From Hemicordylus capensis (lineage: Eukaryota > Chordata > Lepidosauria > Squamata > Cordylidae): a stretch of 64,000 nucleotides of DNA. Position numbers and translations under genes: made by a program. Where the stretch lies: the NCBI RefSeq assembly GCF_027244095.1, contig NC_069658.1, positions 35,552,501-35,616,500 of the forward strand, given 5' to 3'. This document shows positions 54,346 to 62,703 of this stretch, in pieces. The notes below the pieces were generated by a model. That model was not told the DNA's origin. It ran no database searches and was given only the letters and a program-made list of their open reading frames with translations. Each line of letters opens with the position of its first letter. The first letter of the stretch is position 1.

Positions 54346-55440
54346 TCGCTCAACCAAAATATCAGTTTAAAAATGCAATGGGGGGAGGAAAATGTTTATC
54401 TGGGTGTTTAGTACTCTTAAATATTAGAAGAGCTGAAAAAATACAAATAGCAATAGCAATAGCACTTACATTTATATACCACTTTATAACCGGAGCTCTC
54501 TAAGCGGTTTACAATGATTTAGCATATTGCCCCCAACATTCTGGGTACTCATTTTACCGACCTCAGAAGGATGGAAGGCTGAGTCAACCTTGAGCCCCTG
54601 GTCAGGATCGAACTTGTAACCTTCTGGTTACAGGGCGGCAGTTTTACCACTGCGCCACCAGGCGCTCTTTTATAAAGTTTATAAAGAAAAGAGTAATACA
54701 TTTTAAAAATAAACATACATATACAAAATACTCTAAACTGCTTACTCTAAAAGGAGCTGCCAGCTATTTCCATGCTCACAGTCACTAAAATGAAGATTAA
54801 AAATCGTTATGACACTTAGAATTTTCATTATAAGATATCCTGATGACAGGTACAGTGATGTAGCAAATGAGATCTTAGTGTTGCTTCTGCATGTGATCTT
54901 CTTGCTAGTTAAGGAACTGCTCATATAGATAACTGTGTGCATCTGGATACAAGGCACCCAGTGCAATCCTTGTTCACACTGCAGAGTGGTTGAACATCCC
55001 CACTTGTCTTGCAGTATGAATGGAATCCCCCTTCCTCATTCATCATCTTGAACTGCAAGCTATTGTTAGTATTAAGTGTATTTATTAGGCCTGTGCATGT
55101 CTGAATGGCTCCAATCCAATCTGACCTGACAGGAAAATTGTCAGGAGAAGCAACATGGCCCCCTCAGACATGTCTGTCTAGTTACCCCTGCTAACTGAGC
55201 AAAGAGACACCTTTTAAAGTGGCGATTCTTTTAAAGTGGCGATATTTAGCAAGCGGGGAGCAACTGGCCCTATCCAGCCCCAGCACAGCATCCCTCCAGT
55301 GGCTGTTGCTGGTATCTGCCTTATATTTCTCTTTCAGTTGTGAGCCCTTTGAGGAGAGAGGGCTGTCTTATGTATGTATTACTTTATTTTTCTATGTAAA
55401 CTGCTTTGAGAACTTTGATTGAAGAGCAGCATATAAATAT

Positions 55441-55489
<49 letters not shown>

Positions 55490-58400
55490 AACCCTTCCTC
55501 CACCCTCTCCTGACATTTCTTGATCCCCTGCTGGGAGGCAAAAGAGTGCAAAAGCCAGTTGGCAAGCCTTTCAGCAACATGCCAGTTGGCAAGCTTTTCA
55601 GCAACTTGAGATTTAAAGGGGGGAAATACTTCTTTCCCCCTTTTAAATCTCAAGCCCCACTGAAGGCAAGCCTCAGGGTCATAAGATCCCCCATAGGGAG
55701 TTGCCTTCCCCACCCGCCACCCCTAATTACCAGGATGCAAAACCATCCTCAGAGCCAAGTCAGAGGGATGGAGGGAAGTCTGGTAGGAATGTAGGGATTC
55801 CAACGGAACTCCGCAATGACAGCAGGGAATGTAGTTGGAGTTCTGACGGTCAGAGGTCACTCCTGTCATTGTGGAACTCATTCCAGTAATGCCCAGCAGG
55901 GGGCATATCAGGTGTGACATGCTTGTCAGACCCAACAGAACACACAGCGCAAGTATTTAAATACTGCCTTTCAACAACATCAAATTTGAAGCAATTTACA
56001 TAACAAAAGGAACAATACGTTTCCTTCCTGCTCCAAAGGGTTTCACAATCTAAAACCCTAATCTATAACTCTAATCTAACCCCTGCTAACTTGGCAAAGA
56101 GGCACCTTTTAACATGGTGATTCTCTTTATTTAGCAGGGGGAGAGTAACTGGCCCTATCCACCCCCAGCACAGTACTGCCGGTGACTGTTGCTGGTGTCT
56201 ATCTTATGTTTCTTTTTAGATTGTGAGCCTTTTGGGGACAGGGATCCATCTTATTTATTTATTATTTCTCTGTGTAAACTGCCCTGAGCCATTTTTGGAA
56301 GGGCGGTATAGAAATCAAATACATACATACATACATGGAAATACATGGGAGAGACCTACAATAGCCACTGGAGGGATGCTATGCGGGGTTGAATTGAAAC
56401 AGTTGCTCTCCTCCTCCTAAGAACAGGTGGCCCTCATTATTTGTGGGTGTTCCATTCTTGCCGATAGGTGCGAATAAAAAAACAGCGGATAATGAAACCT
56501 TGGGTCAATGGGAATTGAGGGGTTAGGTTCTTAACCAAAGGGGGGACAAAAAAGCAGGGGGGCAGAAATAAAAGGAAAAAAGGACAGTAACTTATTCTTC
56601 AGGTCTTCAGCAATCCAACAACTGGGTTTCTAAGACCCAATCACAGATACACAAAACCGTGGATACAGAGTCCACGGATAACGAGGGCCCCCTGTATATG
56701 AAAGCCATCCCTTTACAAGGTGCCTCTTTGCCCGGTTGTCAGGGGTTCCACAGAGCAACACTGTTTTCTGCATCTATAGCTGTGAAGCACTGTCAATACA
56801 GAAGGAGACATCAGTGCTGCCATATGTGCTTGAACTTCCAAATGAGATTAAAAAGTACCCAGTACCTGGATTTCTCCGTCACTAGTGCCAAATGCAAGGC
56901 AACCATGCCCTCGCATCCATGCTACAGAGGCAATATATTTGGAAGTGGAACATAGATCTATGCTTTCAATAGTTTGGTTTGTTTCCCCATTCCAGATGTG
57001 TACAGCAGATCCAAGAGCAAGAGCAAGGAGGTTCTCGTGGCTCCAATCCAATACGTTGAGATCTGGGGGGGATACATTTAAAATTAATACTTGCACTAAG
57101 GTGCAATAAATAGTTTTAACTTATGCTGTTTTTTTCACAAGGTTATTAATAGCTGGAAACACAACAAACATGATTGTTAACAGTAGCAAACTAAAATAAG
57201 CTCTAAATATAAATCAAATAAATATTCATCATATTCGTATAATTAGGAAAAGTTGAAAAAGGACTCATACAGTGACTTCTATGTTTATCTTGCAGTGTAC
57301 TGGCGGGGGATGGGGGGACCCAGAAGCTCATGCAAGAGAACTTTTCTTATGATAGCAGCATGACTTGTCCCCTTAGCTAAGCAGGGTCTGCCCTAGTTGC
57401 ATATGAAAGGGAAACTAGGTGAGCACTGTAAGATATTCCCCTCAGGGGATGAGGCCGCTCTGGGAAGAGCATCTAGGCTCCAAGTTCCCTCCCTGGCTTC
57501 TCCAAGATAGGACTGAGAGAGAGTCCTGCCTACAACCTTGGAGAAGCCACTGCCAGTCTGTGTAGACAATACTGAGCAAGATGGCCCCATGTTCCTATCA
57601 CTTTACTTATTTCACTTAAACAGCACTATTTCTCTTTCTCTAAGAAACTGTAGCTGATACACAAGGTTGTATCCCATGCAGGCAACTGACAGATCTGCTT
57701 AGTGTCAGCAGTACAGCCTCACCACATGCCTTTAGACTGTTCCCTGGGTCCAATCTAACATAGGAACACAAGAAGTTGCCTTATGCTGAGTCAGACCCTT
57801 GGTCCATCTAACTCAGTCTTGCCTATACCAGAGCTGCACAACTTTGGCCCTCCAGCTGTTTTGAGACTACAACACCCATAATCCCAAGTCACAGTGGCCA
57901 ATACTGAAGGATGATGGGAGTTGTGGTCTAGCAACCTGCAAGAAGGCCAAAGTTGTGCAACCCTGGTTTCCATTAACTGGCAGGGGCTCTCCTAGGCAAG
58001 AGTCTTTCTGAGCCATACCTGGAGATGCCAAAGACTGAACCCAGGACTTTCTGCATGCAAGCAGATGCTCTACCACTGAGCTACAGCTGCATCATCTAGA
58101 ACAGGGATTCTCAACATTGGGTCCCCCGATGTTATTGGACTTCAGCTCCCATAATCCCCAGCCCCAGTGGCCTTTGGTTGGGGATTATGGGAGTTGAAGT
58201 CCAATAACACCTGGGGACCCAACATTGCGAATCCCTGATCTAGATGACCCATCTAGTTTGGAATGCACAGGAATTTGTTTTTAAGTCTACTGAGGCCCGT
58301 GCAAGACAGTGAATGTACAGTCTCATGGCAACTGTCATGGACTGTCTGTGTTACCACTGAACTGATGCCCTACTACTACTATGAATATTTATATACCGCT

Positions 58401-59734
58401 CTTCAACAAAATCCTCAAAGCGGTTTACATAGAAAAATAAATACATAAATAAGATGGCTGCCTATCCTCAAAGGGCTCACAATCTAAAAAGAAACATAAG
58501 GCAAACACCAGCAACAGCCACAGGAAGGATGCTGTGCTGGGATAGGGCCAGTTGCTCCCCCGCTGCTAAATCTAAGATTTAGATCTCAAATCTTAAAGGG
58601 GTTCTCAAACTTGGGTCTTTGACCATTTGGCCATTGTAGCGTGGAGTTGATGGGAGCTGTAGTCCAACACCATCTGGGGACCCATGTTTGAGAACCCCTG
58701 ACCAACAGAGGCCTTTACAGTAGGAGCTTTTTTCATTATTCATTATCAGTGCTTATAAGATGCCTTGCCAGTAAAAAAATAATAATAAATGCCCAAAGTA
58801 ATATATGCAATATTAAATATTTGCCATACATCACAGACAAACAAGTAATCATAACATCTTTAAAAAGGCAGTTTGTAAGGAAGAGGAGTGTGAATGAATG
58901 AAGCACAGCAACATCAAGGATTCACAAGCGAAAGCAATGGAAGTCACTTGCAGAAACACTTTTTAATACTGATCCGATCTCACTCGCTGTCCACAGTACC
59001 TTCCAATCCACAGCGACATAAAAATTATATTCTTTCCTCTGCTCTCAAAAAAACCTGAAGTGGAAAAATCTTAGTTCTACAATGGAAACTCCTCAATAAA
59101 ATACACATATTGTCCTAATTGGCATATTCCGTTCTAGTAATCAAAGAATATGAAATCGGAATCGGGCTGACATCCTGACTAAGGAAGTGCTGATGCCTAG
59201 TGTCCAGACTAAGGCTGTACCAGTGCACAAAGTCGGTGGGGGGGAGCAGGAAACATTCAGTTCCTCTGCTCCACAGTGGCCTCTGCTACCTGAAAATATG
59301 TCTCAGGGCTTCAGGCACATATTTTCAGGTGGTGCAAGCAGTTGTGGAAGGAAGGGAAGATTATTCCTCTCCCCTTGGCCACACGTGTGCACTAGTGAGG
59401 CCTTGGTCTGCTCCCAATGCTGCACTAGCACTTTGCTAGTCAAGATGTCGGCCACAGATTTTTCAATGCAGCACCCTGAATCTATGGTTCTGTGCTGCAT
59501 AAATAAGAACAGCACTTGAGTTGTGTGAGTCTTAAGACACAAGATTTATGAGTTCTCACTCAAATTCCACCTGAAAATATAATTTTGCAACCAGGAAATT
59601 AAGCAGAAACTTACAGTAATCATTCTGTAAGCCAGTGATGTGAAATCTAATTTCTGGCTCCAGTGAGAGGGAACTTTTATTGTGAGCTGAAGAGTCATGA
59701 GCATCACTTTCACTCTTGGTTCCATTCTTGCATC
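43199..59734 (-). CDS. CDC20B: CDC20B, last seven coding exons
   Basis: A CDC20-family WD40 protein. Seven exons on the - strand (59734-59615, 57062-56866, 54198-54104, 51313-51085, 49921-49796, 47745-47628, 43305-43199) join in frame with GT-AG sites into about 329 residues. All seven blades are visible: [103 protein letters not shown] and [15 protein letters not shown]. The [12 protein letters not shown] entry and [13 protein letters not shown] match CDC20B better than CDC20. It ends YVWKYRKI without the Ile-Arg tail used by CDC20 to bind the APC/C. The N-terminal exons, and the intron hosting miR-449 in other vertebrates, are not found and should lie right of 59734. It converges with the granzymes, as in human. 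Confidence 0.95.
43690..44632 (+). mobile_element. L2-type LINE, 3' end complete
   Basis: Reads MEVLLVQG, then [40 protein letters not shown]; the 3' UTR ends ccacccagagatggacattt and (aaat)n. It sits in the last intron of CDC20B, opposite strand. Confidence 0.85.
45210..45325 (+). repeat. SINE tail fragment
   Basis: cactgccagactgtgtaggc, gaactagatagaccaatggt and ttcctatgttcctatgt are the shared SINE end. Confidence 0.7.
46037..46171. mobile_element. Palindromic hAT MITE
   Basis: Ends aaggggtgcacaactttggt and ccagggttgtgtaccctg are imperfect inverted repeats; flanks tcctaggt / ccctaaat match at 5 of 8, all differences transitions. Core gtacaactcccatcatcccc. Confidence 0.75.
46172..46820. 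other. CDC20B intron DNA, unassigned
   Basis: No exon or named repeat recognised. Confidence 0.3.
46825..47375. mobile_element. hAT-like element interrupted by a MITE
   Basis: Ends gaggctgttctc and gagaatggctc resemble an inverted pair and recall the element at 35322-35815. A younger MITE lies inside at 46996-47131. Confidence 0.45.
46996..47131. mobile_element. Palindromic hAT MITE with perfect target duplication
   Basis: Ends caatgttctctctaacaggg and ccctgttagagggaacgctg are inverted repeats; gtctgcca flanks both sides exactly. Core ctacaactcccataatcccc and gctgggagttgcag. Confidence 0.93.
47628..47745 (-). CDS. CDC20B: CDC20B exon (blade with WLPNTKEL)
   Basis: Acceptor acatttcag and donor gtaagc. 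Reads [18 protein letters not shown] then [11 protein letters not shown] and NSAELC. CDC20 has VCSILWSPHYKELISGHG in this place. Confidence 0.92.
47810..48300 (+). repeat. L2-tail repeat interrupted by a SINE
   Basis: ctaacttggtaaagaggcac to gagccattttt, then the SINE 48025-48235, then ccatttttggaagtgtggta and (aat)n. Confidence 0.85.
48025..48235 (-). repeat. tRNA-derived SINE with (TTGCTA)n tail
   Basis: Read on -: ggcgcagtggtaaaactgcc (A box), ggttacaagttcgatcctga (B box), gactcagccttccatccttc and a (ttgcta)n end. Target duplication gccattttt (48016-48024 and 48236-48244). Sister copies at 50560-50775 (+) and 54445-54663 (-). Confidence 0.88.
48668..49285. mobile_element. hAT-like element with cgtgca ends
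   Basis: cgtgcatgagacgttcactg at the left and ggtccgtgcac at the right, with repeated gaaccggtt/aaaccgg words. This resembles a common squamate non-autonomous element; ends are approximate. Confidence 0.4.
49796..49921 (-). CDS. CDC20B: CDC20B exon (WCPWQS blade)
   Basis: Acceptor ctttcattag and donor gtgaaa, 42 codons: [29 protein letters not shown] and DAQSQ. WCPWQS and GGGMKD match the CDC20/CDC20B blade. Confidence 0.92.
50560..50775 (+). repeat. tRNA-derived SINE with (TTGCTA)n-type tail
   Basis: cctggtggcgcagtggtaaa, ggttacaaattcgatcctga, gactcagccttccatcc and ggtatataaatgtaagtgct. Confidence 0.88.
51085..51313 (-). CDS. CDC20B: CDC20B exon (HHDIR to SSAVK)
   Basis: Acceptor ttgttcatag, donor gtaaga. 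Reads [48 protein letters not shown] and ends SSAVK. Confidence 0.95.
51450..52163. mobile_element. TIR element with ttcacacaa ends
   Basis: ttcattcacacaattgctgg and the reverse of ccagcggttgtgtgaacgaa form 20-bp inverted ends. Interior 51930-52010 carries ctgatggcagatgcaggg-like units related to 8090-8180. It lies just before the HHDIR exon of CDC20B. Confidence 0.7.
52164..53400. other. CDC20B intron DNA
   Basis: 52490-52650 shares the words gctgacatccagactaatgc with 59165-59210 and is probably an unnamed transposon; the rest is unassigned. Confidence 0.35.
53405..53560 (-). repeat. CR1 3' tail
   Basis: Reversed CR1 end: taagaacaccctgctgaatc, gcctagctagtctagtatc and ctcccctgcaactggtat. 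Confidence 0.65.
54104..54198 (-). CDS. CDC20B: CDC20B exon (LWDIET)
   Basis: Acceptor tttttgtcag, donor gtgagc. Reads [20 protein letters not shown] then [11 protein letters not shown]; phase 2 exit completes a Ser with the next exon. Confidence 0.93.
54288..54342. repeat. (TA)n microsatellite
   Basis: About 25 at/ta units just upstream of a CDC20B exon in the gene's direction. Confidence 0.95.
54445..54663 (-). repeat. tRNA-derived SINE with (TTGCTA)n tail
   Basis: Close to 48025-48235: agcaatagcaatagcactta, ctggtcaggatcgaacttgt, ctgcgccaccaggcgc. Confidence 0.88.
55190..55489 (+). repeat. L2-tail repeat ending in (TTG)n
   Basis: ctaactgagcaaagagacac, ggctgttgctggtatctgcc, gttgtgagccctttgagga, agcatataaatat, then about 16 ttg units (55440-55489). 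Confidence 0.85.
56085..56335 (+). repeat. L2-tail repeat
   Basis: ctaacttggcaaagaggcac through gattgtgagccttttgggga and ggaagggcggtatagaaatc, then (catа)-type tandem units written c-a-t-a. Confidence 0.85.
56425..56698. mobile_element. Tigger-like MITE
   Basis: Left end gtggccctcattatttgtgg and right end ccacggataacgagggccc are inverted repeats of the pogo/Tigger kind, with the right end abutting TA. No transposase frame. Confidence 0.65.
56866..57062 (-). CDS. CDC20B: CDC20B exon ([14 protein letters not shown])
   Basis: Acceptor tcccccccag, donor gtactg. Reads [55 protein letters not shown] and ends GEIQ. Confidence 0.95.
57340..57605 (+). repeat. 5S rRNA-headed SINE
   Basis: cccttagctaagcagggtct, tgaaagggaaacta, gctctgggaagagcatctag, gacaatactgagcaagatgg, ttcctatcac. 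Confidence 0.8.
57755..58095 (-). repeat. tRNA-headed SINE carrying a MITE
   Basis: acataggaacacaagaagtt and tggtccatctaactcagtct, MITE at 57829-57965, then cctggagatgccaaagactg and gctctaccactgagctacag (reversed A box). Confidence 0.85.
57829..57965. mobile_element. Palindromic hAT MITE
   Basis: Ends cagagctgcacaactttggc and gccaaagttgtgcaaccctg are inverted repeats. Flanks gcctatac / gtttccat are both derivable from the SINE octamer gtctacac. Confidence 0.85.
58102..58237. mobile_element. Palindromic hAT MITE
   Basis: cagggattctcaacattggg and cccaacattgcgaatccctg are inverted; target duplication atctagaa / atctagat (7 of 8). Core cttcagctcccataatcccc and gattatgggagttgaagtcc. Confidence 0.92.
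58370..58575 (-). repeat. L2-tail repeat
   Basis: Reverse copy from atatttatataccgctcttc through gggctcacaatctaaaaaga to gggccagttgctccccc. Confidence 0.85.
58596..58700. mobile_element. hAT MITE, diverged
   Basis: aaggggttctcaaacttggg and cccatgtttgagaacccctg are inverted; core gatgggagctgtagtcc. No target duplication visible. Confidence 0.7.
59165..59470. repeat. Unclassified MITE-like stretch
   Basis: Contains cctgaaaatatgt...acatattttcagg as an inverted pair (about 59288-59335) and ends related to 52490-52650. Confidence 0.4.
59615..59734 (-). CDS. CDC20B: CDC20B exon (HITGLQNDY)
   Basis: Acceptor gataccaacag, donor gtaagt. Reads [19 protein letters not shown], then [17 protein letters not shown]. 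The end matches CDC20B HITGLRNDYYLN, while the start is the poorly conserved N-terminal region. Confidence 0.88.
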
Positions 59735-60047
59735 CTGTTGGTATCAATTGCAGAGTATAAATGTTCGTGTATTAATTATCTTAGACATTATAATCTCTTA
59801 GTATGGATATTTACAATACTATGGAAGACCCACGGGAAGCCCATGCATAAAGCAGGGCCAGCCCAATTCATAACAAACTTGTAATATAAGAAACACAGAA
59901 GACAATCACCCTGACCCATGGCGTACTCACGCTCCAATGGGCATCCCAAGCTTTTGAGCCTATGGCTTTTCCATTCACTAGAGTGAAGGGGAGGGCTGCA
60001 TGCCTATACACCAAGTCTGGGGATCTTTCCAGCTCAGCATTCCATAC

Positions 60048-60335
60048 GAACATAGGAAGCTGCCTTCTAACGAGTCAGACCATTGGTCCATCTAGCTCAG
60101 TATTTTCTACACAGACTGACAGTGGCTCCCTCAAAGTTGCAGGCAGGAATCTCTCTCAGGGCTATCTTGGAGATGCCAAGGACCTGGGACCTCAGATGCT
60201 CTTCCCAGAGCAGCCCCATCCCCTAAGGGGAATAGTTTAGAGTACTCACACATGTAGCCTCCCTTTCATATGCAACTAGGGCAGGCCCTGCTTAGCAAAG
60301 GGGACTATTCATGCTTGCTACCACAAGACCAGCTC
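60048..60335 (-). repeat. 5S rRNA-headed SINE
   Basis: Reverse copy from cgaacataggaagctgcctt to agaccagctctcct, including gccctgcttagcaaagggga (reversed 5S-like part). Confidence 0.85.
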
Positions 60336-62175
60336 TCCTCTTCTCTTCCATGAAGTATGAGAAGCTGCAACTGAAGTGAAAGTGGGGAAAGCCTCTGTGC
60401 ATGTGCCAAACTGACTGGTATGTGCACATGTGTCTCTATGGATTATGGCTGAAGAGCACGTGTGAGTGAGCGAGAGCGAGCTGAGCTGCCCCTTAACCAA
60501 AGCAAACTGGGCAGCCATTGTTCATGGAGAAACCAACAATGGTACCCAGTCGTGAGGACTATTCAATATCCAACTAAATAATGAGTGAAATCACAACTTT
60601 GCCTGCATTTTTGCACCAGAGCAATATTACGAAAATACACATTTAGACTTTTAAGCATCAGCCATTCTATTTTTGAGGAAAAATAAAAAAGAATGCATCA
60701 CCCAGAAAAATAATGGTTCCAATTTGCGAAAATTGGAAAATGTGGACAATGAGAACCAGAAATTATAGGCAGTAGCAAACCAAGTAATACTATTAGCTGA
60801 AGCTATAATCTCTATATATGAAGCACTAAGGCGATGCACCACATGCATGTGTGGCATGCTGGAAATGCCTGGAGTGCAGAACCGAGCAGGTGACAAGCCC
60901 AGTCAGAGGCAGTGGCAGCTACTGCTGCTCCAGACAGGAGTGGTGCTGGAGGTCCAGTTGGAAGCCGCTCCAGACCTGCGAGGAGGAGGAGGGAGGAGGA
61001 GGAGCAGCAGCTGACAAATCTGGGGCTCACTAAGGTGAGGGTAGGGAGGTCTCTGGGGTGAGGGGCTGTGGTGGGGAGCAAGGAAAGCAATTCAGTACTA
61101 GCATGAAGATGCTCTGCACCAGTGAAGCTAGTTGTTTTTATTTGCTCAAAGATTGGAATGGAGACACCCCAAAACAGGAAGAAAATCTCTCTCAAGAAAA
61201 ATTACCAAGTTTCAGTAACTGTTTAGTTCTGCTCTCCTCCCTTCACTTAGCACATATCCAAAAGAAATAAAATCGCCCACCCGTTATGTGATATTTGGTA
61301 GTATCAGAAGCTGTCAAGTTTTTGCAAGTTTGTATCTCATCTGAAATGGTTTTGATATCTGTCAAACTACCTTTTGTTCTCTAGACATTTCTTAAGACGC
61401 CTTAGCAACCTCAAAACCCCACCCCTTCGCTAAACTGCTGCTGCTGTTAGTTTGAGTTCCCATCAAAGAGACCCTCTACATGCAAAATGTCAGGAAATGG
61501 CTTCCCACAACACATCCACCACTCACATCTTTGGTCTGCATGGTCTGAGCATATGACGAAAATGAATTATGACTAAATGAATTATGACTAAGGGGATTTA
61601 AAATAAAATGACAAAAGAGGAGCCATTTTGCATGCACCAAACAGGTGCATGCAGATAGTTATCCTTGTGGTTGGCACTTTGCTACCAAAGTATTGTGACT
61701 AAAACTCAACCATTTCTGTAGAAAAGAGCTGGATTATTTTCATTACGTGGGATGGGTGTGGTATGAAGACCTGATTGTTTGAGGTGCACTTTTTTTTTTT
61801 AATATGGGCTTCCACTGAGACTTTTCACAATGAAAATTAAAAATTGAGAGTCAAGTTCCATATAATACAATGATGTCTGTGGGAGGGGGGAAACTTCCTA
61901 AATAGTGCCGTACCAGAACCTCAGCACTCACACCTACAGCACAACATCACAAGTATATTAAGTATATTGAAGCCTTGCAGGTAGATGGAGGAAGAGCCAT
62001 AACTCCGTGACAGAGTGCATGCAGAAGGCCCCAGGTTTCATTCATTGGTGTCTGCTCTCCAAAAGATCTCAGGGCTAGGGGAAACCCTCTGGCTTGGACC
62101 TCCGGGAGCAGTGTCACCCAAGAGCCATCAAACAGGTCATTTCAATGGGTCTGGAGCCCAGGAATCCCCTTGGGC
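60336..62175. other. Unassigned DNA beyond the last CDC20B exon seen
   Basis: Further CDC20B exons were sought on the - strand and not recognised; this N-terminal region is poorly conserved, so one could be missed. A (ggagga)n-rich patch lies at 60975-61010. Confidence 0.35.
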
Positions 62176-62179
62176 CACT

Positions 62180-62368
62180 GTTCCCTCTAAGGCATGCGCA
62201 CATGCACATGCTCACAAGTTTTTGGATGTCCACTCAGTTCATTTTAGATCCCGCTCAGGTTGAATCAGGAAGGCCCCATTATGAATGCAGGTGCGCACAT
62301 ATTGCCTTGATACTGCCGCCCAGAAAAAAACTCATTCCTCCCAGAGATGAAAAAAATTCGAGGGACCA
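62180..62368. mobile_element. hAT-like MITE with gttccctc ends
   Basis: ctgttccctctaaggcatgc at the left and ttcgagggaccact at the right, with a gcgcacatgcaca-rich interior; ends mirror each other over about 11 bp. Confidence 0.55.
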
Positions 62369-62499
62369 CTGCCTTGGCCATTTACCTTGTTTCAGCACAC
62401 AACACAAATGGAAGGTGAGAAAGAAGAACCTGGATTATACAAAGTGCAGGTTACGTGCCATAAGAATGGGTGCATGCATGCAGAGTCAAATAATATCTA

Positions 62500-62703
62500 C
62501 ATGTAACCACTGGGTGAGGTCATTAGGAAGTTTGGTGCTGGGTGTTTTCAGTATGCTGCTGACACCCAAATCTACTTCTCCTTTTCATCTTCATCATCAG
62601 GAAATGGCACTCATTCTCTGAATGAATGCCTACAGGCAGTAATGGGCTGGGTGAGGCATACCAAATTGAAGCTGAAGCCAAGCAAGATGGAGGTGCTCAT
62701 TGT
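62500..62703 (+). mobile_element. L2-type LINE fragment
   Basis: Forward RT piece: VIRKFGAGCFQYAADTQIYF then ECLQAVMGWVRHTKLKLKPS and KMEVLIV, stopping where the reversed L2 begins. Confidence 0.75.

Noticed and set aside
60812-61195. Further CDC20B 5' exon
   Set aside because: Reads as GC-rich low-complexity translation; no match to CDC20B N-terminal motifs and no convincing splice sites.
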